From the NCBI GenBank assembly GCA_022393335.1, contig JAJEKB010020781.1, positions 181,871-245,870 of the forward strand: a stretch of DNA of 64,000 bases. The letters run 5' to 3'. Below are positions 36,236 to 47,553 of the stretch, piece by piece. Source of the DNA: Macrotrachela quadricornifera. Lineage: Eukaryota; Rotifera; Eurotatoria; Philodinida; Philodinidae. Within the stretch, counting starts at the first letter, position 1. Each line of letters opens with the position of its first letter. The notes beneath the pieces were generated by a model. That model did no database searches and was not told the DNA's origin. It was given only the letters and a program-made list of their open reading frames with translations. The translations under genes were made by a program, and so were the position numbers.

Positions 36236-36458
36236 GAAACGCAAAGTTGATGCGTTGAAACGCGGTTTCACAATAAAACGCGATTAAAAAACATTCTACG
36301 ATGCATCCAAACACATTTTCAATATGGAACGCGTTGAGATGCGGTTAGAAAAAATATCAAAACGCGTCTGAACGCAGTTTTCCTATACAACGCGTTTCCA
36401 ATATGTTTTCAAGCACATTGGAACGCGCTCATGTTTTCGAGCGCGTTTTTACACGCTT
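36236..36458. repeat. Cluster of AACGCG words
   Basis: About 220 bp with at least nine copies of AACGCG, ACGCG or its inverse CGCGTT, spaced irregularly (for example GAAACGCGG, GGAACGCGTTG, CAACGCGTTT, GAGCGCGTTT). CpG-rich words are rare elsewhere in this AT-rich window. It resembles a degenerate minisatellite or a dense binding-site cluster. Confidence 0.6.
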
Positions 36459-38591
36459 AGTTCTTGTATATCGGATGCGATTTTACCCAAAAATTGCTGT
36501 TCTAGAATAGTTAACTAAGTGATCAAAATCATTCGTTTACATATATTTTATTCATCTGAACTTCATTAAACTTCTTGATAAAGAATGTCAAGATGGTTTT
36601 AAAATAGACAAAAGCTCAATTACCCATATAGCAAAGAATCCATATTTTTCTAAAGTTTCTATTAATAATAATAAAAGAATATTGTAATAAATTTCAGTTA
36701 TCCATAACCCTTGTAGCAAATTATATTAAATACTACTATTTAAATAATATTAATGACTTTTCATCATATATCCCCACTAAATAAATTTTATGAATAAATA
36801 TTTATTCATTAAATCCTTCGATAAAATAAAAAAAATCATAATATTAATTGCGTGTAGTAGTCAATAAGAAAAGATATTATTCTATTAAAAAAAAATAAAA
36901 CTATATAAAAATATAAATGAAAAATCATATTATGTGTTAAATATCTTAACTACAAAAAAAGCACATCTTATGAAAATAAAGTATGGAATCGATGAAATTC
37001 GCAATCAAATAATTTTTATTTTAAATAAGAAAAGATTTCGAGCCAGTATAGCTCAGTGGTGTATATGAACAACTTCTGATCATTGATTCATCTGTTCAAA
37101 TCTGATCGTCATTACTTACGATAAAATTCAATCCATTTGCCAGGGTAGACTAAGACAATCGAAAAATGTTGATGAAGGTGACTCAGTTCGAATCTGATAT
37201 AGATTCGAATATATATTTCAAAATGTTTGGATTTTTTATGAAACACGTTCAGACGCCTCGAATGTTTCACTGGAAACGGGGTTTTCCAAAAAATAACGCG
37301 TTTGAACGAATCAATATGTCAAATCAAATTCAGAGTACACTGCAATTAATAATTCTAGTTTAGTACCCAAGAAAGGATCGTTTGATTACTCAACATCTTC
37401 TAGAAAATTAATCAATTCATACATTATGCAATCCTCTGTATAGTAAGATCGGAAAGATAAAATTGTAACCGGCCGCTGCTGAAAAACAGAGTTCTTTTAA
37501 CTAATCAGAAAATTCTTACAGCATCACTCATCAAAAACTTCCATTCGTTTTGTTTAAAGATGTATATGTCACTCTGATAATATCTGCATCAAGGAACATG
37601 AGTTTTTCCTCAAAGTTACGTTATATCAATTTATTTATTTATAAAACCCGATAAACTTTTATAACCGCCAGTATACCGCGGTATAGCAGCGGATATGTAA
37701 AATAGGGCACCATAGGTATCCATTGGACGTATATTCATCTATAGTGTGATGTAACAGAAGGATAGAAAAAAATGAAGATATATGATAACGACATGTGCTA
37801 ATGACAGTGACTTCGTTCAATCACTGTATGTGATTCGAAGTGTATCACATGTGACTAAATGACAAAAAAATGACATTCAGTAACTTGTAGTGACTCACAT
37901 TGAGTGACACACTGCGCGTCACTATCACTTTAAGATTTTTCACTTTTCTCGGTGTTGATTAAACTTATATGATAATATGAAAAAAAAATAAAAATTTGTA
38001 ACATAATTCGTAACGAATGTTAGATAGAAGTGAATTTAAGTGAATCACTGGAAGCCAATAGATTTTCAATTTTACTAAAAAGGAGCGATCGGAAAGGTTA
38101 CTCATTTCAATCAATATTTGATGAATCTTTACAAAAACTAAAATAACTGTGTATTTTTTGTTAAAATAGTTCGAAAATGCCATCATATCACTTTTTTTGC
38201 TTCGTTTTCTTTCGTTCTATTGCATCACACTATAGATGCATATATAAAGGACAGGAGAATTTATCCACAAAATGGTTCCATCCTTTCAGTCTGATCGGCT
38301 ATACCGTTTTGAAGATTTCGGAATGATCAAAAAAGAGTCGGGGTGGGATGTCCTTAACAGTTCATCTGTCTCTATCTTAAATATCTGCCGTTGACACATC
38401 TGATCGCACTAAAATTTGAAAATTGTAGAAGTAAAATTTTCGAATTATTCTTAGAGAAGGATTTTTATTTTTATTTTCATATGGAATCTTTCAATGAAAA
38501 ATTAATATGGATAATATGTAAATACCATTCCGATATAGAAATAGTAAGAAATTAATCGCATAAACAGCATCGAAATGTTATTTTTATTGTA
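36459..38591. other. No gene; scattered palindromes and words
   Basis: AT-rich spacer. It contains a palindrome TATACCGCGGTATA at 37672-37685, extended by CCGC/GCGG on its flanks. A cluster of GTGACT/AGTCAC-type words lies at about 37800-37930. Short open frames (37166, 37965) show no domain. Confidence 0.4.
37042..37112 (+). repeat. tRNA-like remnant or SINE head
   Basis: The A-box-like TATAGCTCAGTGG (37047-37059) and B-box-like GTTCAAATC (37094-37102) are correctly spaced for a Pol III promoter. No acceptor stem pairs, so it is a tRNA pseudogene or a tRNA-derived SINE head rather than a working tRNA. Confidence 0.5.
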
Positions 38592-38593
38592 TA

Positions 38594-39305
38594 GGGTGGC
38601 CCAAAAGTCAGTTTACCCAAACATAAATTAAATATCTCCATTACGGCTCGAGCAAACAAACTGTTTTTTTCACCAATGATAGAGGCATGTACAAGCTTTA
38701 TATCCATAAAGACATACCTAGAGAATACCCGTTTGTTAAGTGTATTGTTTTCCATTCTATCTATGAAAAAGTAAAATTATTTTATTCAGGTCATTAGTAA
38801 TACTTTATAAGGGCTCTCTCTAATCTTATCCGTATGGATTCAAAGTGTGAACATGCTTCCATTATTGGTAAAAAAATCTGCCCGGTTGTTCGAACCGTAG
38901 CGGAGATATTTCATTTTTCCTTGGCATCGTGACTTTTAGGCCATATTCAGGGTGGCTCAGAAGCCAGTCTATCAAAATAAAAATTGAATATCTCCATTAC
39001 AACTCTAGCAAATAAGCTGATTTTTTTACTAATAATAGAGGCATGTTCAAGCTTCATATCTATAAAGACATGTCTAGAAAGACCCTTTGTTAAGTATCAC
39101 TATTGATCCGAACAAAAAACGTTTTACTTTTTGACAGATAGGAGAAAAAAACAATATGCTTAACAAAGAGTTTCTCTGGGCCTGTCTTTATGGATTTAAA
39201 GCTTGTGCATGCCTCTATCATTGGTAAAAAGATCAGTTCGTTTGTTCGACCTATAATGGAGATATTTAATTTATGTTTGGGTAAACTGACTTTTGGGCCA
39301 CCCTG
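38594..39305. mobile_element. Tandem pair of foldback/mariner-type MITEs
   Basis: The left end AGGGTGGCCCAAAAGTCAGT and its inverse at the right end (ending CACCCTG) are bordered by TA. The inverted arms extend about 110 bp each (TTTACCCAAACATAAATTAA and on). Inside, near 38935-38960, a diverged right end meets a second left end (CAGGGTGGCTCAGAAGCCAG), so two units sit head to tail. There is no coding frame. Confidence 0.75.
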
Positions 39306-39475
39306 TATAAAATAATCAATGATATAATCACAATTTCATGAGATTAAAAGATTCATTTCGATTGATTACTTTACCGTTTAATCATCACATTTCATCATTT
39401 CTATTTCATTTATTTTATCATGGAAAATATTTTGCCTATTCATCATTTTTATTTTCGTTTTCACTTTTTGCATAG

Positions 39476-40113
39476 CAAATCAACGCACTGGCCATCGACG
39501 CCAATCCTGTGGGACTCAAAGGAATTCAACATCTTGCTGATGGTTTAAGAAATTCCACAGTGAAATTATGTTTTCACTTCATCTTTCTCATTTTCATGTT
39601 CAATTTTTTATATAGACACTCAGTAGATTCAGCATACATATAATCAATATTGGAGACAAAGGAATCGAATATATAGCCGATGGTTTACAAAATAACACGG
39701 TACATCTCTTTTTCTTTTCACCTCTGGCATTTTTATTTTCAATTTTTTATATAGATACTTACTACGCTCTGCATGTCATGCCTTAATATGGGATCTGAAG
39801 GAGCCAAACATTTAGCTAATGCCTTACGAAATAAGACCGTAAAGTTCTTTCTTTCATAATTTTTCTCATTTCTATCTTTATTTTGTCAAAGGCACTCACT
39901 ACACTCAATCTCCGAGAGAATACAATCGGAGCCGAAGGAATCCAACATCTGGCTGATGCTTTAAAAAATAATCCGGTAATTTTCTGTATCTCTTCTTCTT
40001 GCTCAGTTTTATCTTCATTTTTTGTACAGTCACTCAATGAATTTTGCCTTGATAGAAACTACTTTGGAGATGAAGGAACCAAATATAGTCCACAGAAATT
40101 GAAAATATACCCT
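39476..40113 (+). CDS. NOD3-type leucine-rich repeat exons (partial array)
   Basis: Four exons of exactly 84 nt, each one 28-residue LRR, lie at 39476-39559, 39616-39699, 39755-39838 and 39892-39975. A fifth, degenerate copy starts at 40030. The introns are 53-56 nt and all phase 0. The repeats read ALTTLNLRENTIGAEGIQHL then ADALKNNP and variants, the ribonuclease-inhibitor/NLRC3 type that forms a ligand-binding horseshoe. No start codon, NACHT domain or upstream repeat was found; a foldback element ends 170 bp before the first exon. The fifth copy runs out of consensus after DEGTKYS. It may be a fragment of a larger gene or a decaying one, so the label CDS is provisional. Confidence 0.7.
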
Positions 40114-40323
40114 TTGATTTTTTTGTTTTTTCTTACTATACGATTTTTATCTATTAATGCACTATATATAGGAAGAAAGCTCAGAACGCGCCGAATTTTT
40201 TGGTATATTTGTATAGAATATCAAATTGATTTTAAAGTATAAAAAGTAACATTTTTTCTTTTTACAAATTTCAAGTGTCCATAATATTGTAGTGTTTTTA
40301 TTGTCGCATATATCTTGATTTAG

Positions 40324-40783
40324 GTAAATGATAAAATCTTGAATTTTTTCTCAAAAGATGTGCCGTGAAAAGCTCTACAAAAGCTGTATGATCGAATTTC
40401 TTTATATCAGCTGTAATGATTTTTGTTATACTCAAAATGAACAACTTACATACCGGTGTCACTTTCCATCATTTCTGAAAATCGGTCGAGGACTTTTCTG
40501 ATTGGTTATAGGATTTAGTCTATACAAATTTTGTAGAGCTTTCGATGGCACATCTTTAAAAAAAACTCAATATTCCATCATTATTCCGAGTCGAGATATA
40601 TGCAAAGCAAAAAAGTCTTCCAACATTTTAGTATGATCGGAAGTGATTTCTGCTATGTAATTTGTTCATTTTGAGTACAAGAAAATCCATTAGAACAGGT
40701 GAAAAGAATTTCGATCATACAGCTTTTGTAGAGCTTTACACGGCACATCTTCTGAAAAAGAATTCAAGATTTTATCATTTATC
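40324..40783. mobile_element. Foldback element with 130-bp arms
   Basis: Left arm 40324-40454 is the near-exact inverse of right arm 40652-40783. Both carry GATGTGCCGTGAAAAGCTCT or GATGTGCCGTGTAAAGCTCT and then ACAAAAGCTGTATGATCGAA. A third copy of the motif lies inverted near 40530. It belongs to the same word family as the elements at 32604 and 48483. Confidence 0.75.
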
Positions 40784-41214
40784 CACAGCGGGACATATGC
40801 GAAATAAAAATTGTTACAACATGAGAATAAATGTAAAAATTTAAATATATCAAAAGAGGCAGCACGTTCCAGGCTTTCTTCCTATACATCATACATTAAT
40901 AGATGAAAATCGTACAGTAATAAAAAACAAAAAAAAAGCAAGGGGTATACTTTCAATTTCCGTGGACTATAATTCTTCGGTTTGGACTTGTCAGTGATAC
41001 GAGGAAAAAATATTCTCTTGAGAATTAAATCTTCATCGTGCACCAAAGAGAATATTTATTTTCTCTCACATAAGAATAAACTTTTTGTTATTGATAAAGC
41101 GTCTTATTTATCCATCCCAGATTTATTTGTTGGAGAACACCAGGTTTATTATTGACTCTGTCATAAACAGAAAACATTTGATTTGTCTCGATTTCTTTTT
41201 CTCTGTGAAAAATC

Positions 41215-41645
41215 TATGCAAAGAAATTTTGGATCATCTGAATAAAACTCTCCAAGATATGAGTAACATTGGTCGGAAGGAATTCCAAGAATATGATCAA
41301 TTTGTTGATAGAATAAATCGATTTAAAAAGGCTTTACTTGATTATGTTCTGGATTCATTGCGTTATCTTCAAGTACTTCAAGACAACTTTTCGAAGAAGA
41401 AATATCAAGAAGAAACCTATTTAGGCAAGGTTATGTTCATCAAAAGTTCATTGGACAGAATCGATCGAGCAGTTCCGAAAGCATTTGTCATCGAATGTAT
41501 CGACCTGATTGCATAAACAGAGAAATTAAGAGATAAACATGGCGAAAAAATTCGCAATCATTTGGAACATATAGATGAACAACTAGGAAAAGCTAAAATC
41601 GAAAGTGATCTTCAATATCAACAACACAATCTCTCATTCAATTGA
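41215..41645 (+). pseudogene. Helical protein fragment with one in-frame stop
   Basis: The frame reads LDHLNKTLQDMSNIGRKEFQ, RFKKALLDYVLDSLRYLQVL and more amphipathic helix to a TAA near 41514. It continues in the same frame for about 42 codons (TEKLRDKHGEKIRNHLEHID) to TGA at 41643. Continuation of charged helical sequence after the stop suggests a nonsense mutation in a helical-bundle gene. The family was not recognised. The start is uncertain. Confidence 0.45.
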
Positions 41646-41913
41646 AAACAATTATTCTTCATCCAAGTACAAAGAACGATCTCTAAAAAGCTATTCGTGA
41701 ATATTTTTCTTTTTTAACGAAGATCAAGTACAAAATAAATAAATTTCGGTTTTAACTAGAATTCTCTCGCTTACACCTAAATCCGCAAATCAGTTCAAAA
41801 AAAAAGGTTCATATTGATAGGATACTCCATTGACATCTTTGTTGAATTTCTTTCCAAAACATCACGGCGTTCAAAAACTGAAATGCATTCATGTTCTTGA
41901 AAAATGGGAATAT

Positions 41914-42163
41914 GTCAGGAAATCCGGAAAATAAAAATCCGGAAACGAAAAAATCCGGAAAAATAAAATCGGGTAAATAAAAAATCAGGAAAATAAAAAA
42001 TCGGGAAAATAAAAATCGGGAAAAAAATAAATCCGGAAAAGACAAAATCCGGAAAAGAAGAAATTCGGAAAAGAAAAATTCGGAAAAGAAATAAAACACC
42101 TCGATACGTTTTTTCTTTTTCTGTTTCGTTTGACAAAGGTCAAAGAAACAGCTATATATATAT
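41914..42163. repeat. CCGGAAAA minisatellite element, broken by the gap
   Basis: About 12 imperfect units of AAATCCGGAAAA type follow a left end GTCAGGAAATCCGG. Downstream, ATACGTTTTTTCTTTTTCTG and GACAAAGGTCAAAGAAACAG match, inverted, the element at 51611-52300. The copy runs into the run of N at 42164. Confidence 0.7.
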
Positions 42164-42563
42164 NNNNNNNNNNNNNNNNNNNNNNNNNNNNNNNNNNNNN
42201 NNNNNNNNNNNNNNNNNNNNNNNNNNNNNNNNNNNNNNNNNNNNNNNNNNNNNNNNNNNNNNNNNNNNNNNNNNNNNNNNNNNNNNNNNNNNNNNNNNNN
42301 NNNNNNNNNNNNNNNNNNNNNNNNNNNNNNNNNNNNNNNNNNNNNNNNNNNNNNNNNNNNNNNNNNNNNNNNNNNNNNNNNNNNNNNNNNNNNNNNNNNN
42401 NNNNNNNNNNNNNNNNNNNNNNNNNNNNNNNNNNNNNNNNNNNNNNNNNNNNNNNNNNNNNNNNNNNNNNNNNNNNNNNNNNNNNNNNNNNNNNNNNNNN
42501 NNNNNNNNNNNNNNNNNNNNNNNNNNNNNNNNNNNNNNNNNNNNNNNNNNNNNNNNNNNNNNN
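42164..42563. other. Assembly gap (400 N)
   Basis: Exactly 400 unknown bases, a length that suggests a scaffolding estimate or placeholder. The left flank is a repeated element; the right flank is coding. Confidence 0.99.
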
Positions 42564-42565
42564 AT

Positions 42566-43159
42566 CTCTGTACAATGATATTCGGTAATCAGTTTCCAGT
42601 ACTGAAATATATACATTTACCGTATGCAAATGATAGCTGTATATATGAAATAAAAACATGGTCAACTAGTTTGACTTGCATTACAATTGACTGTTGTAAT
42701 AAATCGATGCTCTATCCTTTACTTGATAATTTACCAAACTTAGAAAGTTTTACATGTACTCCAAGTACAACTGATGTGAAATCATTAAAAAATCAATGTT
42801 TACCATTGAAACACTTAATCATGACAACATATAGTGGAGAAGGGCATAACCGTACGATAATGATGGATTTGGAAGAATTGAACAATTTATTTCGAAGTTT
42901 CCCCAATTTAGAAAGTACAAATCTTAAAATACAATATAATGGTTCATTAGATAATGCACTTCATCATTTACATGGAGTTCTCTCACATTGTCCAAAAATA
43001 AAGAGAGTTGAGTGTGATATTAACTGTACAACAGAAGCCTTGCATCCTTTGTCTTTTAATGAAATTAAAAAGCGCTATCCTCTATTTAGAGATTATCATA
43101 GTCTTTTTTGGAAACATTATGGTAATCGACGTGTTTGTATTAGGAAACGTGGACTATAA
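42566..43159 (+). CDS. F-box/LRR-like protein, 3' part
   Basis: The frame is open from the gap edge to TAA at 43159 (about 197 codons). It resembles the LRR-like C-terminal half of the large bdelloid F-box family: QFPVLKYIHLPY, SLTCITIDCCNKSMLYPLLD, NLPNLESF, LEELNNLFRSFPNLEST and SHCPKIKRVECDI. These repeats act as the substrate-recognition part of SCF ubiquitin ligases. The F-box itself would lie in the gap or before it. AATAAA at 43234 supports a normal 3' end. The ATG at 42575 is probably internal. The family assignment is from memory of rotifer proteins and is moderate. Confidence 0.6.
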   Translation, partial: LCTMIFGNQFPVLKYIHLPYANDSCIYEIKTWSTSLTCITIDCCNKSMLYPLLDNLPNLESFTCTPSTTDVKSLKNQCLPLKHLIMTTYSGEGHNRTIMMDLEELNNLFRSFPNLESTNLKIQYNGSLDNALHHLHGVLSHCPKIKRVECDINCTTEALHPLSFNEIKKRYPLFRDYHSLFWKHYGNRRVCIRKRGL

Positions 43160-44523
43160 TAATTGTTTTCATTGGATAAGGACCGAAACAAAAGCCGATT
43201 TATCAGTGTCATGTGAACAGTTTTTTCTTCTTCAATAAATTCCAATTGCTTTCATGTTTCTTTATTTCCTGTAATAATTTGAGAGACTTAAATGGATTTG
43301 TTTAACGCATTCATCACGATATGAGTCATTGGTGACTCACGGCATATTTTACAAGGAAAATAACAAAAAAACCGTTTCTTTTCTTTTTCTTTTTTCCTAT
43401 GTAGTAGATGTCATATATTCCTTCATCCACTCTGTCTTCTTCAGTATTCGAATCCTTTATCACATTGCATAATGCTTTTCATTGAAACAATCAAGATAAA
43501 AAGTTTTCACTCTCTTGATTGTTGATACAAATGATTCATACTATAATATAATTCATGATAAAGTTTCATTTATTTTTATAACTTCGAAAGAGAAGAGTTA
43601 AAAATAACGCTGCAAAAAGAATGCAAAAGAAACAGAATTATAACTGCATTTTGTTTATCTCGTTTCTTTTGCGTAGTACATACGAGGAAGAAAATCAAAT
43701 CTGAGTAGTTAGTCTGTTTGACGGGGAAAAACGATTGTCTATGTAATATTGCCAACAAAAAAAAGCAAAAGTAGTTGTAGCATATACTAAAAAGACCAAT
43801 AAGTTGGTTTATCAAGAGATGAATGTACATGAAAATGCATCTATAAAAGCTATTTTCGAAGAAACTTCATGTGTTTATTAATGTTTTTGTACATAACCAT
43901 TTATTCTATTCTATGTATAAAAACAAGTCAATTTCTACATTTCTTTTGTTCTCTTTGTCTTTATTCTCATTCTTCATCTACACTTACTCCATTTACTCGA
44001 CATACTATACATATTTCTTCTTTCCGAGATATAAGGCATTTATCAAGCATCTTTTTGTCTATTTCTTTTGCTTAATAAAGGCATGTAGTTCAAATATTTC
44101 TGAAAGACATGTTTTCTTATCAATTCAAAAGAAAAACTTGTCAATGGAATAAGACAAAAACAAAGTATCGACGAAATGGGATGATATCCAGACATCAATG
44201 ATCATCATAAATCTACTAACATATTCTGGTTTATATTTTTCTATCCAAGAATAAACATTGATGATAACATAACAAAGATATAAGAAATACGAAGAAGGCA
44301 TAAATACTTCTGCTCTTTAAAAGGCAAATCTAATATATTTTCCTTCTGTTTGTCATAGAACCAATAATGTTTCATCTCAATAAATATGTTTTGCTTATCT
44401 ATCTTTTATTCTGAATGAAAAACACATGCAAATCTTTGTTCTATTCATGGCAAAAACATAAAGAATAGATCTTTTCTTTTAGATCATTATCAATAGAATA
44501 CACTAAAAAATTTATAAATAATA
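43160..44523. other. No gene recognised
   Basis: AT-rich spacer. Overlapping frames at 43869-44152 are rich in Phe, Ile and Ser and look like random AT/CT-rich sequence. It includes the presumed 5' region of the receptor at 44524. Confidence 0.4.
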
Positions 44524-45510
44524 ATGAATATTTCACATGATGACGATATCGATTATACTTTTAACTATATTCTTCTTTTTCGTCTTATCCTTTGGGGATA
44601 TATTGGCATAATATTAGGTATATTTAGTATTATTGCAAATATAATAACTATATTTGTACTTCTATCATCATCAATGCGTAGAATATCAACAAATATCTAT
44701 TTAATTGCAATATCTTCATCAAATATACTTTTTCTTCTTTTATTTATTTTGTCTTATTCACTAAGATATCTATTCGGTTATAAAAAATATATAAATAATG
44801 AACCTCCATTTGGTTTTGAAATTTTTTTAACACGTTTCCCAACAACTCCTCTTTATAATATAATACTTTTATCAATTACATATTTAACAGTAGCTTTATC
44901 AATAGATCGTCTTATATTAATAAAATATCCATTAAAATCAAAACGTAAAACATTAATAATAATATTATTAATTTATATTTTTTGTTTTATTTATTGTTTA
45001 CCATATTGGTTCGAACAACGTTATATCCCTGAATTAAAACAATGTCTTTTAACTAATATTGGTAAAAAAATTTATAAATATACAAGAATATATACTTATA
45101 TACCTATTGTTTATGTTATACCATTTATTACATTAATATGTGTCAGTATAAAAATAAAACAATGTTTAATTCAAAAAGAACATTATCAAGAAAATTCATT
45201 TGAAAAAATGAATGATAATCATATAACATTAATGATTATAATATTGATTATTATTTTGATTTTAAGTCAATTACCTTTATTTATAATAAATGTTTGGTAT
45301 GCCATTTATTTTCCTTTTTCAAGTAATAGTTTAATATTTCATATGTTAAATACAATTGGTATATTATTTATTATATTAAATACATTAACAATTTTTTTAC
45401 TTTATTCATTTTTTAGTCAAAAATTTCAACAAATATTAATTAAATTAATTTCAAAAATTTTTCCAATTTGCTCAAATAAATTAAATATACAAACAGAAAA
45501 TTTCGAATAA
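44524..45510 (+). CDS. Rhodopsin-class G-protein-coupled receptor
   Basis: An intronless frame of 328 residues with seven hydrophobic segments. TM1 is GYIGIILGIFSIIANIITIF with the conserved Asn. TM3 ends in SIDRLILIKYP, a DRY variant (DRL). TM6 contains LSQLPLFIINVW with the helix-kinking Pro. TM7 has NTLTIFLLYSF in place of NPxxY. A Cys in extracellular loop 2 (LKQCLLTN) is present. This fits the many orphan peptide-type (FMRFamide-receptor-like) 7TM receptors of bdelloids. The ligand is unknown. Base composition is even more AT-rich than in neighbouring genes. Confidence 0.85.
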   Translation: MNISHDDDIDYTFNYILLFRLILWGYIGIILGIFSIIANIITIFVLLSSSMRRISTNIYLIAISSSNILFLLLFILSYSLRYLFGYKKYINNEPPFGFEIFLTRFPTTPLYNIILLSITYLTVALSIDRLILIKYPLKSKRKTLIIILLIYIFCFIYCLPYWFEQRYIPELKQCLLTNIGKKIYKYTRIYTYIPIVYVIPFITLICVSIKIKQCLIQKEHYQENSFEKMNDNHITLMIIILIIILILSQLPLFIINVWYAIYFPFSSNSLIFHMLNTIGILFIILNTLTIFLLYSFFSQKFQQILIKLISKIFPICSNKLNIQTENFE

Positions 45511-46208
45511 AATCAATTATCATTACAAATACAATAATTGAATATTATCTAGAGAAAACTTATATTCTTCTTTACCATGTATTACAATTCTTACCTATAG
45601 ATCATAAAGAATTTTTTTCTCTTTCTTTTCTCTTCTATATTAAACATATTTTGTACTGTTGATTAGACATACGATATATGTAACGTCTTTTTTTATATTG
45701 TCAAGTAAATTATTTTTACTATTCGATCATTCAATATACAGATTGACTAAGCATGTCACTAATTACGTAAAATTTCTGAAAGTAAGATAAAAGTCTATTT
45801 AAAAAAAGTTATCAAATAGATATAGTAAAATACTATATATGACTTATAGTTATATTTCACAACATTATTTATAAATTAAACTTCACGTATCTCACACATA
45901 TTCTTTTGAATAATTCAAAATAAAATAAGATTTACTAAAAATTTTCACTTGAATATGAAGAATCATAGATACACAAACATCGTTAGAGTTGAAAAGAAAG
46001 CAGGAGTAGTCTACGTTGTATGTATTTGTGTTTTTTTGCTGCTGTGTAGTGACACCTGTTCTACGACATGATCGTATATTACTCTTTCATCAATTGGTCA
46101 GACGATGTCATTGAATATTACATATTTATCATTGAAGATAAAAACCATGTCATATTTATTTGTGCATGCTTATCTCACGTTGTCTTCTATATAGAAGAGA
46201 AGAAAATA
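45511..46208. other. No gene recognised
   Basis: AT-rich spacer. The frame continues in phase upstream of the NmrA start back to 46068, but that part looks non-coding. Confidence 0.4.
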
Positions 46209-46337
46209 ATGAAACCATTGATTGTCGTTGTTGGTGCAACTGGCCGACAAGGAAACAGTGTAGCGAATGCACTTATTAATTCTGGTCAATGGCGAGTTCG
46301 AGGTCTTTCTCGTAATGTGTCATCACAAGCTAGTCAG
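46209..46337 (+). pseudogene. NmrA-like NAD(P)-binding protein, first exon only
   Basis: The 43 codons starting at ATG 46209 read MKPLIVVVGATGRQGNSVA, the glycine-rich dinucleotide loop of NmrA-like Rossmann proteins, then NALINSGQWRVRGLSRN. They end at a good phase 0 donor (CAG|GTATGG). The expected next part (a strand leading to GDL) was not found in the following 800 bp. The gene is therefore truncated after exon 1. Confidence 0.65.
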
Positions 46338-47155
46338 GTATGGATTCAAAATAGACATTTGAGCTAGTGGCTATATTTACTTATGCACAATCAATTGTTC
46401 TTCAAAACATTTATGGAGAGTTTTTTTGAAAAGAATCATTGATTAAGAAATTGAGATTAAAATCAGTCTAACAGATAACGATGTCTGTTGTATACTTTCT
46501 TGAAAACAACATACAACACGAACAGGAAATCAATATTTTACTGGTAGATTGGTATTTGTGCACTGAAAGAAACTAGATCAGTTCCATTTATGTAAATTCA
46601 AAAAATGATAGATATTGAAATAAAGCAGACTTCTAATCACTAATTTTACGTCAATAATCTTCTACAATTACTTATGTATGCACTAATTCCAATCGTGATC
46701 GACCGATTGAGCACTAAATCTGATCGTATTTAAAGATCATCAGTTTTTAACTATCTCACATCGTAATGTAATATTTATTTTGTATTCATCTTATTCTAGG
46801 CGTTCAGTACTTCGTAATTTTTAGATATATAAACGAAATGTACACGTCTGATATCATATTGTAATAACAGCAGATGAAAAGAAAGAATTAAAAAGAATTT
46901 ACGTGTATAACATCACTTCCAGTGTTCATACATAGACAGAAGCGTTTTCAATAATAATCTTGAAATACTTTCAAGAAGAATTATATTAGACATGAATTTA
47001 TGATCATTGAAATACCAAGAATTTACTGCAACCTCATATATGATCATCCGTTTGCAATGAGTAAACTCATAACATTTAGTACTATTACCAAGATAGAAAT
47101 ATTTTTGATTAAAGATAATTTGAAAAACAATTGATTGCACATCGATAATAGTAGC

Positions 47156-47553
47156 TTCTGCCTGGCATTGTTCAAGCCAACTTTTCATTTCATTAACACT
47201 GTCTGTGAAATTGTATACATGAGTTACAAATGTTGTATCCTAAATCATAAGATGAAATTCAATGAAAATTTTCTTAATCAATACACACACACACACCTGA
47301 GGAGGATGATCTCGATATTCGACAAGTGCCAATCGAATATCACTCTTTTCACTTCTTACAATTTCTTCAACAATCGAACGAATGTTATTTGTAGCACTTT
47401 CGATATATTCAGCCATTGATCCTGTACAATCCATTGCAAATGCAAGATCTAGATTCAAACAATAAATCTCTTCAATTCACAATCATATTTTTCAATCCTA
47501 CCGAGAATGGATGAGTCATGTTCTGCCAATTCGGGTTGCTGTTTTCTCAACAT
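47156..47553 (-). pseudogene. VWA-domain protein truncated after the third exon
   Basis: Three exons join cleanly: 47553-47502, 47448-47297 and 47239 down to about 47156. The introns are 53 and 57 nt. The protein begins MLRKQQPELAEHDSSILDLA then FAMDCTGSM, a VWA MIDAS variant (D-x-T-G-S), then IRLALVEYRDHPPQ and FTDSVNEMKSWLEQCQAE. This matches the VWA domain found with alpha-type kinases and in many rotifer proteins. After CQAE the expected Gly-rich GGDFPEA-type segment is missing, and the open frame to 46913 looks random. The rest of the domain and any kinase are lost. Confidence 0.65.

Noticed and set aside
36459..38591. CRISPR-like spacing of GTGACT words near 37800-37930
   Set aside because: Spacing and sequence are irregular, and the genome is eukaryotic; no CRISPR array is present anywhere in the window.
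41809..42136. Phe/Pro-rich minus-strand frames
   Set aside because: These are translations of the CCGGAAAA minisatellite, not a gene.
41985..42665. Long frames across the N run
   Set aside because: They exist only because unknown bases contain no stop codons.
43869..44152. Overlapping Phe/Ser-rich frames
   Set aside because: AT/CT-rich sequence with two equally good frames and no motif.
46338..46912. Second NmrA exon after TTCTAG at about 46799
   Set aside because: The sequence after the acceptor-like site meets a stop after five codons and does not match the family.
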